NCBI RefSeq assembly: GCF_003002825.1
Contig: NZ_PVTE01000004.1
Location: 186,001 to 250,000 of the forward strand
DNA: 64,000 bases
Reading direction: 5' to 3'
From: Spirosoma oryzae
GTDB lineage: Bacteria; Bacteroidota; Bacteroidia; Cytophagales; Spirosomataceae
Each line of letters begins with the position of its first letter. The stretch's first letter is position 1. A program made the translations under genes and the position numbers. The notes under the pieces are model-generated. The model ran no database searches and was not told the origin of the DNA. It was given only the letters and a program-made list of their open reading frames with translations. Shown piece after piece: positions 44,487-52,767 of this stretch.

Positions 44487-44969
44487 ATGAATCGTTTCTT
44501 GTTGCTTTTTTGTCTCCTGACAGGAGCAAATGCGTGGGCTCAACAGCCGGGGGGTATCCATTTTTTTTCGGGATCGTGGCAACAGGTGCTGGCCGAAGCC
44601 AGGCGGCAGCATAAACCCATCTTTCTGGATGTCTACGCGCACTGGTGCCCACCCTGCCAGCGAATGGCCCGCGAAGCCCTGCCCAACTCGCTGGTCGGGG
44701 CGGCTTACAACGATCGATTTATCAACTATCAGCTCGACGCGGAGACTGGTGAAGGGGCAACGCTGGCCCGTCAGTACGGCATTGCGAGCTACCCCACGGC
44801 TTTATTTCTAACACCCGACGGGCAGGTAGTCCACCGGGGCGTTGGCTACGGCGGCATCAACGGCATGGTGCAGCAGGCAGACCTGGTACTGCGCATGTCG
44901 CCTATGCGCCGGGCACTCCGCAAACGCCCTGCTCCGCTACCTGACGATACCCTGCGCACCTTACGCTAA
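44487..44969 (+). CDS. Exported thioredoxin-fold protein, short paralogue
   Basis: A 160-residue protein with signal peptide MNRFLLLFCLLTGANAWAQ and a single thioredoxin domain closely matching the N-terminal domains at 37579 and 39207 (GIHFFSGSWQQVLAEARRQ, IASYPTALFL, VGYGGINGMV). The active site reads WCPPC with Cys54 and Cys57 instead of WCGPC, a change expected to alter redox potential. The long helical extension is missing. It begins 34 bp after the iron-permease-family gene. Confidence 0.87.
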   Translation: MNRFLLLFCLLTGANAWAQQPGGIHFFSGSWQQVLAEARRQHKPIFLDVYAHWCPPCQRMAREALPNSLVGAAYNDRFINYQLDAETGEGATLARQYGIASYPTALFLTPDGQVVHRGVGYGGINGMVQQADLVLRMSPMRRALRKRPAPLPDDTLRTLR

Positions 44970-45018
44970 TCACCTTGCCGATAGGCATCATGCAAGTCGA
45001 AAGTGCTATTTTAGTCCC

Positions 45019-45504
45019 ATGATTCATCCTATTTCCAAGATTGGCCTTTTGGGTCTTTTATTCATCAGCCTGCTGACAGGCTGCCAATCGAATGACGTTC
45101 CCTGTGACGGATCATCCGTTACGACGAAAGCGCCCGACGCAGAAGTGACTACGCTGAAGCAGTACATTACCACGAACAACATACAGGCAACCGCCGATCC
45201 GCGCGGCTTCTATTACACCATTCAGTCGCCCGGCACTGGTCAGAAGCCTACCGTTTGCTCGAATGTTACGGTCAAATACGTGGGTAAACTCACCAACGGA
45301 CAGCAGTTCGACAGCAGTAACGGGATCAGCTTCGGGTTGGGGGAACTGGTCGTAGGCTGGCAGGAAGGAATTCCCCTCATCGCGCCCGGCGGTAAAATCA
45401 CGCTTTATCTGCCACCTAGTCTGGCCTATGGGGCGCGCGAAGTACCTGGTATTCCCGCCAACTCCATTCTCGTCTTTGATATTGATCTGGTCAAGATCAA
45501 CTAG
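45019..45504 (+). CDS. FKBP-type peptidyl-prolyl isomerase, lipoprotein
   Basis: 161 residues from ATG 45019; the frame is open far upstream, but the lipoprotein signal (LLFISLLTGC, Cys22) fixes this start. An FKBP domain occupies the second half: VTVKYVGKLTNGQQFDSS, VVGWQEGIPLIAPGGK and LPPSLAYGAREVPGIPANS. It helps proline isomerisation during folding of exported proteins, anchored to a membrane by lipid. An inverted repeat that is probably a terminator follows. Confidence 0.93.
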   Translation: MIHPISKIGLLGLLFISLLTGCQSNDVPCDGSSVTTKAPDAEVTTLKQYITTNNIQATADPRGFYYTIQSPGTGQKPTVCSNVTVKYVGKLTNGQQFDSSNGISFGLGELVVGWQEGIPLIAPGGKITLYLPPSLAYGAREVPGIPANSILVFDIDLVKIN

Positions 45505-45529
45505 TCCAATTCCTCTTCAGGCAATCTAC

Positions 45530-45587
45530 CGGCTCGATGCGTGTCGGCTACCAGGTCATAGTCCTGTAGCCGACACGCATCGAGCCG
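45530..45587 (+). terminator. Long hairpin after the FKBP gene
   Basis: Arms 45530-45551 (CGGCTCGATGCGTGTCGGCT...) and 45566-45587 pair perfectly over 22 bases with a 14-base loop. The T-run is short (GTTTC), so it may act as a terminator or as an mRNA-end stabiliser. Confidence 0.65.
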
Positions 45588-46077
45588 TTTCATATCTTCT
45601 CTGCTCTATCAAAAAACGTTGTTTCCCGTCCGATCTGACACTACTGTAACATACAGCTTCAGCCGATACCGAATTAAGTATAAGTACCATACACGCACCA
45701 GTAAAACACCGATCAATAAATACTCCTTCGCACGTCTATAGTTCGTCCCTATCTTTGCTATAGTAGTACTAATTCATTTCAAAACATGACTTTTTCAGCA
45801 AATAATTCATCTACTTTCCCAACGCTCAGTCAGTAACTTATACCGGCACCAAGCGTATTTTCCCAATCTAATTACCCTGTAGACAGCTACGTTGCATTCT
45901 CGCCTGGTTGTCTGCGGCAACTTCACCAGACGGTTCTCTCCCGGCCGTATCTATTCCTGACTGCGTTACCCCAGCACTCTACAGGTGTCTTCTTACAGCT
46001 AGTCAACAACTTGTCATTTCTACTCAACGCCCCCCTGACGTTTCTCATTTTTTAGTTAGCAAAACCAAGTAAAGTCT
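45588..46077. other. Intergenic region of about 490 bp upstream of the metalloprotease
   Basis: No gene seen. A -7-like TATCTTTG at 45750-45757 with a weak -33 (TTCG, 19-base spacing) would leave a long leader of about 310 bases. I saw no known riboswitch, and the leader has no evident strong structure. Confidence 0.5.
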
Positions 46078-49000
46078 ATGCAAATCAATTTTACGGGAAG
46101 GGCAGCACTACTGTCGGCGTTGTTGAGTATCAGTGCGACCCTCAGTAGGGCGCAAACCACTTTTTTTGAACCGCTGTCGTCGGCGCAGGCACGCGTTGCC
46201 ATCCCGGTTCTGCCGGGGCTACGTTCGTTTACGCCCTACCGGCTCAAAACAGCCGAGCTTCGCAGCTACCTGCGCAAAGCCCCGCTTGAATTTCAGCGGG
46301 CTGGCACACCATTGCCAATGGCCATCCCGCTACCTGACGGTACGACGGAAACATTTGCCCTGTATGAATCGCCCGTCCTTGCGCCAGCCGTGGCGGCCAA
46401 ACACCCGGACATAAAAACGTATACGGGTAAAGGCACAGCGCACCCGGCCTACACCATTCGGCTCAGCTTTACGAGCAGCGGCTTCGACGCCATCATTCTG
46501 GGTGTCTCCAACGACGCGGTGTATTACACCAAAACGTCGGCCAACCCAGCCGACCAACTCTACGCGACGTATTTCGCCCGCGATGCAAAGAAGGAGGCAA
46601 CCGCGCAGCCATTTGGCTCCGTTGGTACGGGTAAATGCGGTACAACAACACCCGCCGTTGATGTAAAGTCAGGTGATAATGGCGCTCGGGTACGGGCTGT
46701 CGAAAACAATACCGGCACGACGCTGCGCACCTTCCGCCTGGCCCTGGCCGCGACGAAAGAGTTTACCAAGGCTAAGGGAAACGGCGATGTCAACGCAGCC
46801 TTTAACGCAATCGTTGGTTATGTCAACCGAATGAACGCTGTGTACCGCCGGGAGTTGAGTGTTGCGTTTACACTGGTGAGCGGAACCAATACCATATTCA
46901 CCGAAACTGCGGATCTGGGTTATAATAACAGCAGTACGTCGCAGCTGTCAAGCAGAAATCAGGTGGTCATCGACAGTATCATCAAGGATGCGAATTACGA
47001 TGTCGGGCACGTCGTTGGGGCAACGACATCGAACGGAGCTTCGGCAGGTGGTATTGCCGCGTCGCCGTCTGCCTGTCAGACTGGTAGCAAGGCCTCTGGC
47101 TCTACCGTTATGGGCGATATTTCCATTTTTCCGGCCGTTTTCGACGATCAGACACTCAGTCACGAAATTGGCCACCAATTTGGCATGTCCCATACGTTCA
47201 ACAGCACTGTGCCCGTTTGTACGACTCGTGAAGCCAAAACATCTGTTGAGCCCGGTGCAGGTACGACCATCATGAGTTACGGTTATACCTGCGAAAACAA
47301 GGATCAGAGTAAAGGTACTGTTGGTGACGATGACTATGAGAGCAATTTTTTAGATGCCAGCAAGCCGGTAGGTTACCTGCCCATTCTGAACTTCCACACG
47401 GTCAGTTACGAACAGGCAGCCAAATACATCAGCACGCTGAGCTGCTTCACCTCGACGGCGCTCGATAACCAGGTTCCGACGATCACGAAATTCCCAACCA
47501 ATGTAACGATCCCCAAATCGACGCCTTTTGCGCTAACCGGTGAAGCAACCGATGCCAACACAGCCGATGTGCTCAGCTACTCCTGGGAAGGCACCGACGT
47601 TGGTCAGGAAACACCCGATGGCACGACGCTTGCCAACACCGCAAAGCCTCCTTTCTTCCGAAGCTATGCCCCCACCAACACGGGCACCCGGCTATTTCCC
47701 CGGCTGTCGGCCATTCTGGACGGTACGAATTACGCTAAAGGAGACAAACTCCCCTCGGTGGGCGTTGCGACAAACCTGCGCATGACCGTTCGCGACAATG
47801 CCGGTGGGGTGACGTATCAGCTGGTAACGGTGACTGTCGACGGTAATTCAGGACCATTCCTGGAAACAACCAACCTGTCGGGCTCCTACCCCGGCGGGTC
47901 ATCGCAAACCATTACCTGGAGCGTCAACAACACGGACATGGCACCTGTCAACTGCGCAACAGTCGACATTCTGCTCTCCACCGACGGTGGACAGACGTTC
48001 CCGACGACGCTGCTGACCGGCACGCCCAACGACGGAACCGAGCCGGTAACCCTTCCATCGGTACTAACCGACAAGGCCCGTATCAAGATTGTCAGCAGTA
48101 CCGGTGTTTTCTTCGACATTTCGAACGCCAACTTTACCATTACGGCACCAGCGCCACCGATTGTTAAAATCACGGCACCTGACCCAATCGCATCGGAGAG
48201 CAATAAAAGTGGTGGCCGGAAGGCGGCTCCGGGTGCCCGGGCAGGCGCGGTCGATCCGGGTATGCTCCGGTTTGAACGCAGTAACTCGGTCGGTACGCTG
48301 GTGGTCAACTACAAGATCGGTGGTACAGCCACGCCAGGCGAAGACTTTGCTACGCTGCCTACGTCTGTCACCTTCACCGATGGGCAGTCGGTCATAACGG
48401 AAGAACTTGACCCTATCGACAACAACGAAGACGGCGAGGGTGACGAAACGGCCGTATTCACGCTAACCGACGGCGACGATTACGACCTCGATCCGACCGA
48501 AGAAGTCGCCACGATCGTGATCAAAGAAAACAACAGTAACTCGGTATTCTCCATCGTCGGTGTAACGAAACCAAGCTGTACAACGTTGTCGGCCACCGAA
48601 CGCCAGCTGACCTTTGGCCCCCGTTACGAGGGTCTGACAGGCAAGCCTGTTCGGTTTGGCGTGGTCAACGAACTCGCATCGACTACGGCATCAGGGCCCT
48701 ACGTACTGAGACTATACACGGATAACCCGGTAATTACGCTTAAAGCGACGCAGCAGGGCACCGAAAACGAAGCCAGCTTTGCGTATAACTGGCTGGCCAA
48801 TTGTACAACGACCACCCCTCCGCCCACGCAGCAGCCATCGTCGCTGGCTATCACGGGTGTAACAACGGTCAGCTGTCTAACCGTAACCACAACGCAACGG
48901 CAGCTTCAGTTTACACCCCAATACAGTGGGTCGAACAGTCAGCCCATTAGCTTTTCGGTTGTCAATGAGATGCCAGCTACCACAGCTGTCGGTCCTTACA

Positions 49001-49962
49001 CGCTCACGATGTTCACCGATAATCCAACGATTGTGCTACAGGCGGCACAGGGTACGGCAACCAGTAGTTTTAGTTATAACTGGCTGGCTAACTGCACTAA
49101 CACGACACCAGTCGTGCAGCCGACAGCACTTGCGATTACCGGGGTGACTATGAAGGATTGCCAGACCCTATCGGCCTCTAAGCGGGAGGTTACCCTTCTT
49201 CCCCAGTATACGGGCGGATCAGAGCAGCCAATAACCTTCCAGGTTGTCAACGAGACGCTACCGACGACCGACGCCGGTCCTTACTCGCTTATGCTGTACA
49301 CCGACAATCCGGTCGTCACGCTCAAAGCCACGCAAAACGGCACCGAAGCCCGCTTTGTCTACAACTGGCTGGCTAACTGCACTAGCACGACACCAGTCGT
49401 GCAGCCGACAGCACTTGCGATTACCGGGGTGACCATGAAGGATTGCCAGGCGCTGTCGGCCTCCAAGCGGGAGGTTACCCTTCTTCCCCAGTACACGGGC
49501 GGGTCGGAGCAGCCAATAACCTTCCAGGTTGTCAACGAGACGCTACCGACGACCGACGCCGGTCCTTACTCACTTATGCTGTACACCGACAATCCGGTCA
49601 TTACGCTCAAAGCCACGCAAAACGGCACCGAAACCCGCTTTGTCTACAACTGGCTGGCGAACTGCCAGTCGCCTTCCCGGATCGGTACCAGCGAGTCACC
49701 AGCAACTTTACAGGTTCAACTGCTTGGCAACCCCGCCCGCAACGGTCGATTGAGCGTTCAGGTATCGGGGGCTACCGGCCAGGCGCTGAATCTGTCGCTA
49801 ATCGATGCGCAGGGTAAGCAGATCGATGCTCATCAGGTTGAACAGGCCGATTCGCAGGAACAGCATACCTTCGACCTAAGCCGTCAGTCGACAGGTACGT
49901 TGCTACTCCGGGCGGCTACCGCCACGCAGTCCCAGACGGTTCGGGTCATAAAAGCCGACTAG
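46078..49962 (+). CDS. Reprolysin-like T9SS metalloprotease with four tandem repeats
   Basis: A 1294-residue secreted protein: signal peptide (~1-25), a propeptide-like region, then a metzincin domain (~215-465) with the zinc site HEIGHQFGMSH at residues 362-372 and a later Met-turn TIMSYGYTC. A Calx-beta domain lies around 700-820 (FTDGQSVITEELDPIDNNEDGEGDE-like acidic stretch). Four ~95-residue repeats (~822-1200), each with one central Cys and ending YNWLANC, precede a type A sorting domain (~1205-1294; LLGNPARNGRLSVQV). It is exported by T9SS as a cell-surface or released protease. Confidence 0.92.
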   Translation: MQINFTGRAALLSALLSISATLSRAQTTFFEPLSSAQARVAIPVLPGLRSFTPYRLKTAELRSYLRKAPLEFQRAGTPLPMAIPLPDGTTETFALYESPVLAPAVAAKHPDIKTYTGKGTAHPAYTIRLSFTSSGFDAIILGVSNDAVYYTKTSANPADQLYATYFARDAKKEATAQPFGSVGTGKCGTTTPAVDVKSGDNGARVRAVENNTGTTLRTFRLALAATKEFTKAKGNGDVNAAFNAIVGYVNRMNAVYRRELSVAFTLVSGTNTIFTETADLGYNNSSTSQLSSRNQVVIDSIIKDANYDVGHVVGATTSNGASAGGIAASPSACQTGSKASGSTVMGDISIFPAVFDDQTLSHEIGHQFGMSHTFNSTVPVCTTREAKTSVEPGAGTTIMSYGYTCENKDQSKGTVGDDDYESNFLDASKPVGYLPILNFHTVSYEQAAKYISTLSCFTSTALDNQVPTITKFPTNVTIPKSTPFALTGEATDANTADVLSYSWEGTDVGQETPDGTTLANTAKPPFFRSYAPTNTGTRLFPRLSAILDGTNYAKGDKLPSVGVATNLRMTVRDNAGGVTYQLVTVTVDGNSGPFLETTNLSGSYPGGSSQTITWSVNNTDMAPVNCATVDILLSTDGGQTFPTTLLTGTPNDGTEPVTLPSVLTDKARIKIVSSTGVFFDISNANFTITAPAPPIVKITAPDPIASESNKSGGRKAAPGARAGAVDPGMLRFERSNSVGTLVVNYKIGGTATPGEDFATLPTSVTFTDGQSVITEELDPIDNNEDGEGDETAVFTLTDGDDYDLDPTEEVATIVIKENNSNSVFSIVGVTKPSCTTLSATERQLTFGPRYEGLTGKPVRFGVVNELASTTASGPYVLRLYTDNPVITLKATQQGTENEASFAYNWLANCTTTTPPPTQQPSSLAITGVTTVSCLTVTTTQRQLQFTPQYSGSNSQPISFSVVNEMPATTAVGPYTLTMFTDNPTIVLQAAQGTATSSFSYNWLANCTNTTPVVQPTALAITGVTMKDCQTLSASKREVTLLPQYTGGSEQPITFQVVNETLPTTDAGPYSLMLYTDNPVVTLKATQNGTEARFVYNWLANCTSTTPVVQPTALAITGVTMKDCQALSASKREVTLLPQYTGGSEQPITFQVVNETLPTTDAGPYSLMLYTDNPVITLKATQNGTETRFVYNWLANCQSPSRIGTSESPATLQVQLLGNPARNGRLSVQVSGATGQALNLSLIDAQGKQIDAHQVEQADSQEQHTFDLSRQSTGTLLLRAATATQSQTVRVIKAD
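48541..49668 (+). repeat. Four tandem ~95-codon repeats inside the metalloprotease gene
   Basis: Units begin near 48541, 48838, 49121 and 49406. Units 3 and 4 are almost identical at DNA level with a 285-bp period, while units 1 and 2 are diverged. Each unit encodes [ILF]xI.GVT..C..L, QPI.F.VVNE, A.GPY.L, Y/F-TDNP and YNWLANC. Confidence 0.9.
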
Positions 49963-49978
49963 AACACGTGTCGATACC

Positions 49979-50018
49979 AACGCAAAAGCACCCTTCGATT
50001 GAGGGGTGCTTTTGCGTT
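49979..50018 (+). terminator. Rho-independent terminator after the metalloprotease
   Basis: Arms 49979-49993 (AACGCAAAAGCACCC) and 50004-50018 pair perfectly over 15 bases. The stem itself carries A- and T-runs. Confidence 0.82.
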
Positions 50019-50145
50019 GTGACGGAACTACTGAAATTGTCAAACTGTACATTCTATAAGTAGCTGTATAGATGTCGGTACTTATAAGCGTACGAGATTA
50101 ACCACCTCACTTAGACAGATAATATTACTATACGTCCTTACCATT

Positions 50146-50532
50146 ATGTCTGATAAACCACTGACCCAAGTACAACCTGAGCATAAAGGCCTGGCGTTTT
50201 TATTGACGAAATCATATAAAGAGGGTATGTCTGCGGAAGCACTTTACGAGGCAACCCGTGGCGTTTGGAAAAACGTACCGAAAGATGATGCTTCTCTACT
50301 ATATGCTTTTCCAACCTGCAAGGGTATTGTTAAGGAAGTCTACGAAATTGATAAGTGGGTCGAGGCAGGTACACAACAGTATGAAACCCGGTCTTTTTCA
50401 GAGTCTCACCTGACAAACCGGTGGGAATTCGTTGGCCGTGTCGCTTCTGATGCTGTCCGTGACTTATATCTGGGAAAGAAAATCGCCATGGAAAGGAGCT
50501 ACGGAGCCCCCTTTATGAAAGTTGGTTGTTGA
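50146..50532 (+). CDS. Small hypothetical protein
   Basis: 128 residues, no signal peptide or membrane segment. Noticeable conserved-looking pieces are ALYEATRGVWKN, LYAFPTCKGIVKEVYEIDKW, RWEFVGRVA and LYLGKKIA. The spacing of Trp residues and the YAF...GIVKEVYEI strand recall small PUA/EVE-like nucleotide-binding domains, but I do not recognise a named family with confidence. The gene is AT-richer than its neighbours and converges with the AAA ATPase at 50541, leaving only 8 bp between stops. Confidence 0.72.
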   Translation: MSDKPLTQVQPEHKGLAFLLTKSYKEGMSAEALYEATRGVWKNVPKDDASLLYAFPTCKGIVKEVYEIDKWVEAGTQQYETRSFSESHLTNRWEFVGRVASDAVRDLYLGKKIAMERSYGAPFMKVGC

Positions 50533-50540
50533 CCGTTCTT

Positions 50541-51653
50541 TTAAAACCCTACTTTTTTGTGTTCCTCCCGCTCCCCGGAAACGGTTTGTTCGTCGAGGTT
50601 GAAAATGTCAGCCAGGGTCATGGGCTCGGTAGTGCGGTGATCCAGACCGAGCTGGGCGAGCAACGTATTCGCTTTACCAGCCGTCAGCTTACCGAAGGCG
50701 TAATCGACCATCAGCCGGCCTTTGCGCATGAGCGCCTTGTCGAGCAGGTGTTTGCTGGCGTTGAATGTAGCAATCACCTGAATGTGCATACAGTCTGCCA
50801 GCAGCCCATCGGTCAGGTTCAGAATGTTCGAAACACTGTTGGTATCTCCGCCCGCTTCCCGCGACTGCAGAATCCGTTCAGCATCCTCGATAATCAGCAC
50901 TGAATCTTTGTTCTCAAGCAGAAACGGAATGATTTCGGGCGACGTCAGGTAGTTGGTCATGTACGGCGGCAGAATCAGCATATCCTTCCTGACCAGCGAA
51001 CTCAGATGCTTGATATAGGTAGTTTTGCCAGTACCCGGTTCACCATGCAGGAGAATCAGGCCTTTGCTTTTGGGCTGACCCAGCAACCCGACCAACCGTT
51101 CGTGAACGGGCAGAAAATCGTCGTTGTAATGCAGGGCCAGATCGATTTCCGGCGGTTTTATTTCGACCCGCTCGGTATGCAACCCGCCCAGTCCGCTCTG
51201 AATCAGATATATGTGCGTCTGATTGTCTTCATGGGTGTACTTGTGGGTGTGCAGTTCCTCAAGTAGTGTTTTCACCGATGCCTCATCACGGTACAGGCCG
51301 TACAGCCGGAAAAAGCGTTCACCGACAAATTCAGCTTTGAGCAGCACCCCGTCTTCATGCTGGTAAACGCGCTCGACCGAATACCATCCCTCTTCCGTTG
51401 CCCGCGTCGATTGGTTGATCTGTTGGAAACCACGACTGTCGAACAACTCGCGCGCCGATGGCTTGAAGTCTTCGTGAAAATGCAGGTAGTTGGGATACGA
51501 TCCGAACGTTTGAACAAAATGCGGAGCCAGGGGAAACTCCCGATCCAGATCACTGGGAATGTACAAACCTTGAATAGCAGGCAAATTCGGCATAGAATGG
51601 GTAGCCCGCAGGTAACGAAGCGGATCGGCGTGCGCGCTGTCGTCGTACGGCAT
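50541..51653 (-). CDS. AAA family ATPase of unknown role
   Basis: A 370-residue protein. The first ~190 residues are not recognised. The AAA domain has Walker A GEPGTGKTT near residue 204, Walker B SVLIIEDAERIL near 250, sensor 1 VIATFNAS near 295, and an arginine-containing LMRKGRLMVDYAF segment near 315, as in AAA proteins of the PF00004 type. Such proteins remodel or unfold partners. There is no obvious operon partner; the facing small gene at 50146 is on the other strand. Confidence 0.87.
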   Translation of the reverse strand: MPYDDSAHADPLRYLRATHSMPNLPAIQGLYIPSDLDREFPLAPHFVQTFGSYPNYLHFHEDFKPSARELFDSRGFQQINQSTRATEEGWYSVERVYQHEDGVLLKAEFVGERFFRLYGLYRDEASVKTLLEELHTHKYTHEDNQTHIYLIQSGLGGLHTERVEIKPPEIDLALHYNDDFLPVHERLVGLLGQPKSKGLILLHGEPGTGKTTYIKHLSSLVRKDMLILPPYMTNYLTSPEIIPFLLENKDSVLIIEDAERILQSREAGGDTNSVSNILNLTDGLLADCMHIQVIATFNASKHLLDKALMRKGRLMVDYAFGKLTAGKANTLLAQLGLDHRTTEPMTLADIFNLDEQTVSGEREEHKKVGF

Positions 51654-51763
51654 TAGGAGAACGGGTTCAGTTTCCCGAAGGTACTACCGGATACTTTACA
51701 GTCGACGGTCACGGAGCAAAGTTGTTGGTCGATCAACATACATCGCTATTCATCTCCCAGGCG

Positions 51764-52663
51764 TCAGTAGGAAAAACGAAGCGCGTTGGGCGAAAAGCGC
51801 AGCATAATCTCGTGGACACTGCTTTCGTTGTACTGCATTGCGTTCGGACTCTCGGGCGTACGGGAGTAAAACTGATAGCCCAGCCGAACGGCCGAACTGA
51901 TCTGGTATTCGGCCAGTAACTGCACGTAGTTCGTCTGAATCAGGCCGGGGCTATTTTGCCGGTACGACACCCCCAGTCCCAGTTGTTCGGCAAACCACAG
52001 ACGCGCGTTCAGGTCGACACCCAACGGACGATCGGCGATTTTAGAGATAAGTACGGAAGGAATCAGTACGGCTGTTTCGCTGATCGGAAACTGGTAGCCG
52101 GCCTGCACCATCAGCGGGCGAACGGCCGGATAAAGCGTCAGTCCGGCAATGCTGGGTTCGCGCGAGACCAGTTCGGGCGCGGAAACTCCCGCGAAGAACC
52201 GATCGGCCCGGTAATAAACGCCTACACCAAGACTCCCCACCGCCCGGTTGATGTTGGCCGCACTCGTCTGGTCATAGATCGGCAGTACGTTGACCCCACC
52301 CGACAAGCCGATTGACAGGTGCGAGAGCGCGGGTAAGTTGAACCGATAGGCTACACTCCCCAGTACACCCGTTGCGGCAAACAGGCCCATCCGATCGTTG
52401 AAGGCCTGAAAGCCCAGCCCGACTCGTCCGTTGTTCACAGCCCCGTCCATCGACACTGCCTGCGACACGGGTACATTCCGGGCGTTAAACCATTTTCGGC
52501 GAAGGAATGCCGACAGGTGAAAACTCTCCCGACTCCCCGCATAGGCTGGATTGATGCTGAGGTTGTTGACCAGATACTGCGAATACAGCATTTCCCGCTG
52601 CGCCTGTACCGACCCCGCCAGGCCACACACGATACCAACCACAACCAACCACCTGTTTCGCAT
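51764..52663 (-). CDS. PorP/SprF family T9SS-associated outer-membrane protein
   Basis: 299 residues from ATG 52663, where the signal peptide MRNRWLVVVGIVCGLAGSVQA begins. It then reads REMLYSQYLVNNLSINPAYAG, the defining start of PorP/SprF proteins, and continues as a beta-barrel ending SPNALRFSY. Members are outer-membrane barrels needed for secretion or surface attachment of particular type B T9SS cargo. It is the last gene of the minus-strand secretion cluster, ~105 bp after the OmpA gene, and is only distantly similar to the other PorP/SprF copy at 55183. Confidence 0.92.
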   Translation of the reverse strand: MRNRWLVVVGIVCGLAGSVQAQREMLYSQYLVNNLSINPAYAGSRESFHLSAFLRRKWFNARNVPVSQAVSMDGAVNNGRVGLGFQAFNDRMGLFAATGVLGSVAYRFNLPALSHLSIGLSGGVNVLPIYDQTSAANINRAVGSLGVGVYYRADRFFAGVSAPELVSREPSIAGLTLYPAVRPLMVQAGYQFPISETAVLIPSVLISKIADRPLGVDLNARLWFAEQLGLGVSYRQNSPGLIQTNYVQLLAEYQISSAVRLGYQFYSRTPESPNAMQYNESSVHEIMLRFSPNALRFSY

Positions 52664-52767
52664 AGTATCTAGTAAGTCTAACCGGCAACGTAGTAGCACG
52701 ATCAGTGAATGCCCGGTTGCTACACCGCCTACCGGCCGAACGAAGGTACACGATTAACGGCAGATCG

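Noticed and set aside
45750..45757. TATCTTTG as the promoter -7 element of the metalloprotease
   Set aside because: The matching -33 element is poor and the distance to the start codon (about 320 bp) is long, so it is mentioned but not listed as a promoter.
45786..45836. 16-codon open frame upstream of the metalloprotease as a leader peptide
   Set aside because: Too short to support, no codon pattern of an attenuator, and no paired hairpins around it.
48541..49668. Regular direct repeats considered as a CRISPR-like array
   Set aside because: The period (285 bp) is far too long, the repeats are in one open frame, and no cas genes are nearby.
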